Source: Linyphia triangularis (Eukaryota > Arthropoda > Arachnida > Araneae > Linyphiidae). From it: a stretch of DNA of 64,000 nucleotides. A program made the translations under genes and the position numbers. Positions 58,317 through 64,000 of the stretch are shown in pieces. Location of the stretch: NCBI GenBank assembly GCA_963978545.1, contig OZ021722.1, positions 106,417,442 to 106,481,441 on the forward strand. The letters run 5' to 3'. A model generated the notes under the pieces. That model was not told the DNA's origin. It did not search any database and worked only from the letters and a program-made list of their open reading frames with translations. How positions within the stretch are numbered: the first letter of the stretch is position 1; the number at the start of each line of letters is the position of its first letter.

Positions 58317-59087
58317 CATTCATAAATTAAATCAAAGTTGTTATTTTGCTTGACTTTTAACAGTTGTTTGAAATAAATATCCATACAAATATTTTTCCAT
58401 TTATATCTATAGAAATCTATGTTCAGTTTTAAAATTAATCCAGGGGTCTATCCAGGTTTTTTTTACTGGTTCCTATTTTTGTGAAAAAATATTAATTTTG
58501 TGAAAAATTTCCAATTTTATATATTTTGAGCATATGGTTTGTCCATGAAGTCACTTCCTTAAAATCAACATATGAGCAAGCTGGCCATTTTCTCCTTTTG
58601 GCATAAAATAAACTTTGTAATTTTGTAATTGGTCCATTTTCAAACTGGAAATGATATAAAGGTTCCGTTTTTTTTTTTTTTTACTTGGAATTTTGTGAAA
58701 GGTCAATTTGTTCGACATGGAATTTTGTGAAGGGTCCTTTTGTTGATTATGGAATTTTGTGAAGGGTCCGTTTTTTGGACATGGAATTTTGTGAAGAGTC
58801 CTTAAAAGGACCCAAATTTCCTTCTGCATAGACCCCTGTAATCACTCATTTTCTTATCCCTTTAATCTGTAACCATTCATCAAAAATTTAAGAAATTTAT
58901 TATTTCGACATTTTTAGAGCTAAATCAAAAATTAAAAATTATATTAGGTTGTTAATTGAAAATTTACAAATTTGATTCTGTTTTAATACGTATATGATCC
59001 CTTATGAGAAAAAAAAAATTAATTTATAAAGCTTCCACGATTTTCAACGGTACTTTACATTTTTTTTTTTTTTTTTTTCATTTGAAC
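58317..59087. other. GPCR intron with short GGAATTTTGTGAA repeats
   Basis: 58680-58800 repeats GGAATTTTGTGAAGGGTCC four times with a 30-35 bp period. The rest is AT-rich with a poly-T tract at 59060-59078. Confidence 0.6.
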
Positions 59088-59293
59088 CGCCGACCAAACG
59101 CCGATAAAACATTCCGCCTACCAAACGGTATAGTGGTTAGCGTGCTAGTTTCTAGACCGTGATGTTGCCGGTTCGAGTCCCGTGTAAGGCATGGGTGTTT
59201 GTAAATGTATGTTGGGTTGTCAAATGACGAATGTTTCGGCGCATTATAGCCCTCGTGTTGCTGACGGCGCCATATAATCTGAAAACAACCGAC
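59088..59293 (+). mobile_element. tRNA-derived SINE with 9-bp target duplication
   Basis: CATTTGAAC at 59079-59087 and 59294-59302. The head begins with a partial duplicate (CGCCGACCAAACGCCG, then CCGCCTACCAAACGGTATAG); boxes A and B are intact (GGTTCGAGTCC). Opposite strand to the GPCR gene, 168 bp from the 59461 donor. Confidence 0.9.
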
Positions 59294-59460
59294 CATTTGA
59301 ACAAAACATTGAATTAATTTTTTCGTTCAAATTAAAAAATATAATAATGGAAAAACTACTTCGCAATCGTAAACTAATTAAACCAAAATATTGTACTTAG
59401 TAAACTAAATTAGATAATTTTCAGAACTTGTTCTAAACCTGTTTCACTACTGATACTTAC

Positions 59461-59672
59461 CTAGCAAGACCGAAACACAAAATATAGCTTGGGCACGTGC
59501 TATCTTCGCCTTTTTTTCATTTTGATGGGTTCTCAGGCCTTTGTTGTTTCTCCCACAGGTAGAGTGCAAAATAAGTACAAATACCACCAATGTCATAATC
59601 CACATTGTAGCTGCTTGAGCGGCTACTCCATAGTAGAAGGCCTTATCAATCACCCACACTTTCGGCCAGCAG
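59461..59672 (-). CDS. GPCR exon: ECL2, TM5, ICL3, TM6 start
   Basis: Acceptor ACCTATTGCAG (59673-59683), donor G|GTAAGTATC. One base completes Leu, then 70 codons: CWPKVWVIDKAFYYGVAA, a hydrophobic TM5 to FVLIL, ICL3 with TCGRNNKGLRTHQNEKK, and AIFCVSVLL opening TM6, ending on the first base of Gly. The ECL2 Cys-Trp and the basic ICL3 before VLLG are as in adhesion GPCRs. Confidence 0.9.
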
Positions 59673-59756
59673 CTGCAATAGGTAAACTAGAGGTGAGCGA
59701 CATAGCACAATGGACAATTCCCGCAGTTTTTAAAAACGATTGAAATTAGTACATAT

Positions 59757-60222
59757 TGTTGCACAAATTGTCTGTATATATTGTAAATAGTGACGTATTA
59801 TTTCAAAATTCTATTGTAATTTATTTTTATCTTATTTTATTTATTATTTAATAGCGATTATACAAGTTAGAAAAAGGTGGCAACACCTAAAGCAATCGAG
59901 AAGCTTCGAGATATTTCTTTTCCGATGAATTGGCTGGAAATTTCGAGAATGTCTCACGCGCCTGTATATAAAAGACTGGAGAACGGAAAAGTTTGCAGAT
60001 TGACTTCGGACTTCGTTGAAAGCTGATCGCTTTGTTTACCTATTGGAGTGAGCTTGTATAATCGCTGAATTCGAAGTTATTTTTGTTGAAGCTTGTGTTG
60101 AAGCTTGAGAGTAATTAAACTGTTGCTTGTGAATAAATTTTGTGAGTTTTCTGAAGAGAGAATAAATATTTTTATACCGTGAAAACTGTGCCATCATTGC
60201 CTCAGTGGAAAAATTCTTAACA
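59757..60222 (+). mobile_element. Solo LTR with ATAT target duplication
   Basis: TGTTGCACAA ... TTCTTAACA, 466 bp, flanked by ATAT (59753-59756, 60223-60226). A TATA box (TGTATATAAAAG near 59964) and AATAAA words near 60132 and 60161 fit U3-R-U5. Same family as 10476-10927, opposite orientation. It starts 84 bp upstream of the acceptor of the 59461-59672 exon, in antisense to the gene. Confidence 0.9.
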
Positions 60223-60599
60223 ATATTTATAAAGAATTTTTTTCTGATTCCAAATATATAAACAAAAGTTCTTTAAAAAAAAATTAGTTATTTAAATATT
60301 AAGAAAAGAAATTGCCCCAAAACCGAGCCCAAACCAGTCCGATCAAAACAGTCAACAAAATTCATGACGTAAAGTGGCCCTATCGTTTCTATGGTTATCG
60401 TGAGGTTTCTGCTAAATAGTTAGCGTTAAAAAAGTTGGCGTTGGTAGACCATTGCCGCATTCCTTACAGGTTGGCGTGATTTGCGAGAAACTTGCAAATC
60501 TGGTTTCCGCTACTGCATTTCAAGCCAAGATGTTTGCGAAGTCGTGACGTCACATTCAATGCCAACGAAATGAGTTGTTTTCTTGCCAACCTCAAACAA

Positions 60600-61400
60600 G
60601 GTAATTTTGATCGCAAATTAAATTTCGGGTAAGTGAAACGGAACAGTTGTTAATGATCAATGCGCAATAGAAGATAACTCTTTATATTAAAGAGGTTCTT
60701 CATTTTACAATTTTTTATAATCTTTATAAAAATTTTAAGAAAATTTCGGAATTGCTGTTCCTTAGAACACTTCAAAAGGCATTGCCACATCGATTTTCAT
60801 CAAAAACATTAGAGACATTTTTTTTTTACAAAACATATAGAAACATAAACTTTTGAATGACTGCAACCGTATATGTGCATGTGCTATTTTAACGAAAACC
60901 TTAATGACGAGTCACGCGACCGGCACTAACCCGTATACAAAAGTTGAACATTGTAGCTTAATCTGTTCCTGTCATTTATATAGATAAACAACTGGATAGA
61001 TTGCTTATCGCTGAGAAAATGAAGCCGTTGCCAGATCGTTGGGTGGATAAAAAAAATACGGATTATTGAGGATTGAAAATAAAATCTTGAGTTGTACACA
61101 GCATAACTGTCAATAGCAGACCTTAATCAGTAATAACGTGCAAAAAAATATCTACTCTATCACTTTACGAAGTTTTTAGCATTTTCACCCAACTATAAAA
61201 GTGAAGTGTGACTGGTTAATCGTCCACCCATCATCAACCATCGGCGCGTTTTTGGCCTGGCATTGACATCAGAGCAGTCTGTCCAGTTGTTTATTTATAT
61301 CGATGGTTTCGGACTGGCTTATCACATACAAGCACACACACAGACATTTTTAGACCACTTTTTGTAACTCAGGATGAGGTGCGTAACCAAATGGAGGGAT
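60600..61400 (+). repeat. ACATCGCACAACTTTC family copy interrupted by a MITE
   Basis: The interior order of the family is kept: CATGTGCTATTTTAACGAAA, CCTTAATGACG, GAACATTGTAGCTTAATCTG, then after the insert GACATTTTTAGACCACTTTT and CTCAGGATG. Inverted ends are not found. Confidence 0.55.
60981..61297. mobile_element. 317-bp MITE, TA duplication
   Basis: TAGATAAACAACTGGATAGA and its inverted copy GTCCAGTTGTTTATTTA at the right, flanked by TA. Inserted in the repeat at 60600-61400. A mariner-type source is inferred from the TA. Confidence 0.65.
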
Positions 61401-61765
61401 AGCCCTTTCTACAATTTTTCTGTTGAAGCAACTTAGCCAATGACGCAGCTCTTGTACCATTAAAATCCAACCAATCAATCGGAATTTTTTCGATTGCCAT
61501 TAGATTTCGATTACCATGTGAAAGTCAAAGAATTTTTTTGTTTAAAATGGTAATTATATGTTTTAAATTAATTTTTAAACATTCGTAAGGAAAGCACCTG
61601 TTATCTTGTTAACTAAAGAAGTGCGGCATTAATAACAAAAACAATTGTTATGATTTATTAACTTATAATTTTATATCTTACCTTCAAAAAAAAAAAAATT
61701 CTTTGGCTATTTCTCTGTCAGGATGCATCAAAAAGTGTACAAATTTTTAAAAAATGGGTGTTTTT

Positions 61766-62256
61766 TAGAGGTCGGCAATATATCAATACCACGATATTTT
61801 TATCGATATTTTTTGAAAAATATCGATATTAAAAATATCGATAAAAGGCACCGATATATCGATATTTTCAACCATTTTTAGTTTTTTGACTATCGTTTTG
61901 TAGTTCCAAGTGTTTTTCAATTTTCTTTATTCTCTTTTCAAAACTAAAGTTTGGACTTGGCTGAGAGACAGTTAAAATGGCACCAATATTCATTATTTTG
62001 CTACACACTTAAAAGCTATTGAAAATTATCTAAATTTTTCTTAGATCGCTGCTCCAATTAAGCGAAAATATAACTTTTTTTTTGTAATAGATCCATTTCA
62101 GTTGGAAAAATAGTCACATTACAAAAATCAATCATGAAAAGTAAAAATTTGTCCCGAAAAACACTTCTTTTCTGGCAAAATTAAAAAAAAAAAAAAAAAA
62201 AAAACATGTATCGATATGTTATCGATATTTATTTTGATCGATATTTCCGACTTCTA
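61766..62256. mobile_element. hAT-type MITE rich in ATCGATAT, copy 1
   Basis: TAGAGGTCGGCAATATATC ... GATATTTCCGACTTCTA, flanked by GTGTTTTT/GTGTATTT (8 bp, one change). Subterminal arrays of ATATCGATA words at both ends. 491 bp, non-coding. Confidence 0.85.
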
Positions 62257-62769
62257 GTGTATTTACCTAATGTAATAATATCATTATATATATCATATCA
62301 TATCACCCTATATTATATGTAGGGTATGCGAGTAGTTAAACTAGAAAATGAAGTAACTAGAAAAAATGAATGGTCGAGGGGTATTTTAAACCACTTTTTA
62401 AATAAAATTGAACCGTAACACCTTAGGCTCGATAACAGTGTAGAACGGTGCGAGTTGTTCTGGCTTCGATGAGAGTGAAGGCGTTATTTTCCATCAATTA
62501 GTAACGTGACGTCATCCAGCGAACTAGCTTCATTTTGAGTGATTATCACATACAAGATGAAGCATCTAAAACCAAAATTGTTTAATAATGGTGAGATTAT
62601 CACAAAACTTAACATAAACATACGTTTTATAAAAAGTAATAAAATAACCTTTCAAGTGTAAAACTTTTTTGAATCACTGTAAACAGTAGCCAAGAACAAC
62701 TTCCACCGTTTCATCGTTCTCTCTGTTTGCCGTCTGTTGCACACCGCTTGCCGCTCGTATCGTATACGA

Positions 62770-63432
62770 TAGAGGTCGGCGATATATCGATACGACAATA
62801 TTTTAATCGATTTTTTTTTTAAAATATCGATACTAAAAATATCGATACAAGTCACCGATATATCGATATTTTCAAACATTTTTAGTGACTATCGTTTTTT
62901 AGTTTCATGTGTTTTTTCGATATTCTTTATTTCTTTTTCAAAAACTTCCAAACTAAAGTTTGGACTTGGCTGAGAGACAGTTAAAATGGCACCCTAACCA
63001 AAAAAAAACATAAATGTAATGGAAAGATAAGATCATTTATTAGTAGTCATTAACACAGCGCCGTTTCTGTTGCCAACGTGTGCCTGGAATTTGCATCTAA
63101 TTTTAAATATTAATAACATCTCTATCAGCAAAATATGAGGTAAATTACTTTTCAAAATTTCTTCTTTAAAAATAAATGCGAATTTATTCATTGACATCCA
63201 AATGTATTTTATTAATTCTGATTGATAATATAATTTATTTATTAAAACAATTTTTATAATTTATTTATTAAAAGAATTTTGGCATGAATTCATGAAAAGT
63301 AGAAATTTACCCCTAAAAACTTCGTTTCTGGCAAAATTGAAAATCAAATTAAAAAAAAATCATGTATCGATATTTTTTTCTATGCAACGATATAGTATCG
63401 ATATTTATTTTCATCGATATTTCCGACCTCTA
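62770..63432. mobile_element. hAT-type MITE rich in ATCGATAT, copy 2 with insert
   Basis: TAGAGGTCGGCGATATATCG ... ATTTCCGACCTCTA, flanked by a perfect GTATACGA (62762-62769, 63433-63440). Compared with copy 1 its middle is replaced by about 260 bp (63000-63260) of the GCATATTTTGCTGATAGAG family in reverse. Confidence 0.88.
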
Positions 63433-63773
63433 GTATACGAGGCCTTAGTGTTATCTTGTGGCTCAAATGGGTGCTATAACTTTCTATGCAAAACAACTTT
63501 AGTCGCTATAAAATAATATATTTATTAAAAGAATTTTGGCATGAATTCATGAAAAGTAGAAATTTACCCCTAAAAACTTCGTTTCTGGCAAAATTGAAAA
63601 TCAAATTAAAAAAAAATCATGTATCGATATTTTTTTCTATGCAACGATATAGTATCGATATTTATTTTCATCGATATTTCCGACCTCTAGTATACGAGGC
63701 CTTAGTGTTATCTTGTCGCTCAAATGGGTGCTATAACTTTCTATGCAAAACAACTTTAGTCGCTATAAAATAA
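63263..63773. repeat. 257-bp tandem duplication spanning the MITE's right end
   Basis: 63263-63519 and 63520-63773 are direct copies with one clear difference (CTTGTGGCTC versus CTTGTCGCTC). Each contains the right part of the MITE, its end and about 80 bp of flank. Confidence 0.92.
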
Positions 63774-63938
63774 GCCAATAAAAAGTATTTATTATATTAG
63801 GTGATACATTTTTATTTGACTTCTTCCCGAAATTAATTCTCATGGTCTAAAGTGGTTATTTCCCAAAGAACCCTTCAAAATTATATATTCTCACTCAGGG
63901 CAACACTGACTACAAATACACACTAATATAATACTCAC

Positions 63939-64000
63939 AGTTTGGTTCTACTGATGTAGATTTTGTAATCAGTGCTCAGAAGAACTACAATATTTACCAA
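63939..64000 (-). CDS. GPCR exon (cut by window edge): end of TM4 and ECL2
   Basis: Open from the window edge: LVNIVVLLSTDYKIYISRTK and two bases (CT), then donor GTGAGTAT from 63938. Its phase 2 end fits the single leading base of the 59672 exon exactly (CT+C, Leu). The LLSTDYKIY stretch reads as the extracellular end of TM4. Where the exon starts is beyond the window. Confidence 0.72.

Larger units (their letters stand above)
44735..64000 (-). other. Host gene: adhesion-type (family B) GPCR, 3' part
   Basis: Four exons on the minus strand, each with consensus GT/AG sites, join in phases 2, 1 and 0 without a stop to give 172 residues and a terminal TAA. The peptide runs end of TM4, an ECL2 Cys-Trp, TM5, a basic ICL3, TM6 with LLGISWIYG, TM7 with GIFIFIYF followed by a basic KETRKLW, and a 40-residue tail. 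The TM6 motif (compare LLGLTWxFG) and the aromatic TM7 end are hallmarks of adhesion GPCRs. The N-terminal part lies beyond 64000. Introns are 4266, 6112 and 8234 bp. The exact subfamily, and whether it is expressed, are not determinable here; secretin-type or methuselah-like receptors are the alternatives. Confidence 0.85.

Overview
The window is AT-rich eukaryotic nuclear DNA, almost certainly from an arthropod and most likely an arachnid (spider). This rests on a Ty3/Gypsy element, Jockey-type LINE 3' ends whose RNase H and Cys-rich tail resemble those common in spider genomes, tRNA-derived SINEs, hAT and Helitron elements, and host exons split by kilobase-size introns. Nothing looks prokaryotic. 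Species assignment is inference.

Layout. 1-7604: a nearly complete, very young Gypsy element on the minus strand (intact 1730-residue Gag-Pol; the two LTRs differ at one base in 435). 7605-9700: a ~272-bp satellite built from the core of a hairpin (foldback) transposon family that also occurs as dispersed ~540-660 bp copies. 10.4-16.6 kb: a solo LTR, a 5'-truncated LINE with a 15-bp target duplication, a Helitron fragment, two nested hAT elements with exact 8-bp duplications, and a ~780-bp pentanucleotide tract. 17.6-44 kb: SINEs, hairpin MITEs, another solo LTR, two large microsatellites, hAT and Helitron elements and several unnamed inverted-repeat families. Putative host exons also lie here: a plus-strand transmembrane exon plus C-terminal tail exon (20.2 and 24.9 kb) and a minus-strand first coding exon (42.3 kb).

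44.7-64 kb: the 3' part of a host gene on the minus strand, read here as an adhesion-type (family B) GPCR. Four exons (64000-63939, 59672-59461, 53348-53239, 45004-44870) join in perfect phase to encode 172 C-terminal residues: end of TM4, TM5, TM6 with an LLG-x-x-W-x-x-G motif, TM7 and a short tail. The 4.3, 6.1 and 8.2-kb introns hold a solo LTR, SINE, hAT and foldback elements, a 98-bp minisatellite bounded by inverted repeats, a LINE, and a Helitron carrying 23 nearly identical 137-bp repeats.

Most long open frames outside the Gypsy element are chance or microsatellite frames. The host exons were found from splice sites and frame continuity, so other short exons may have been missed.
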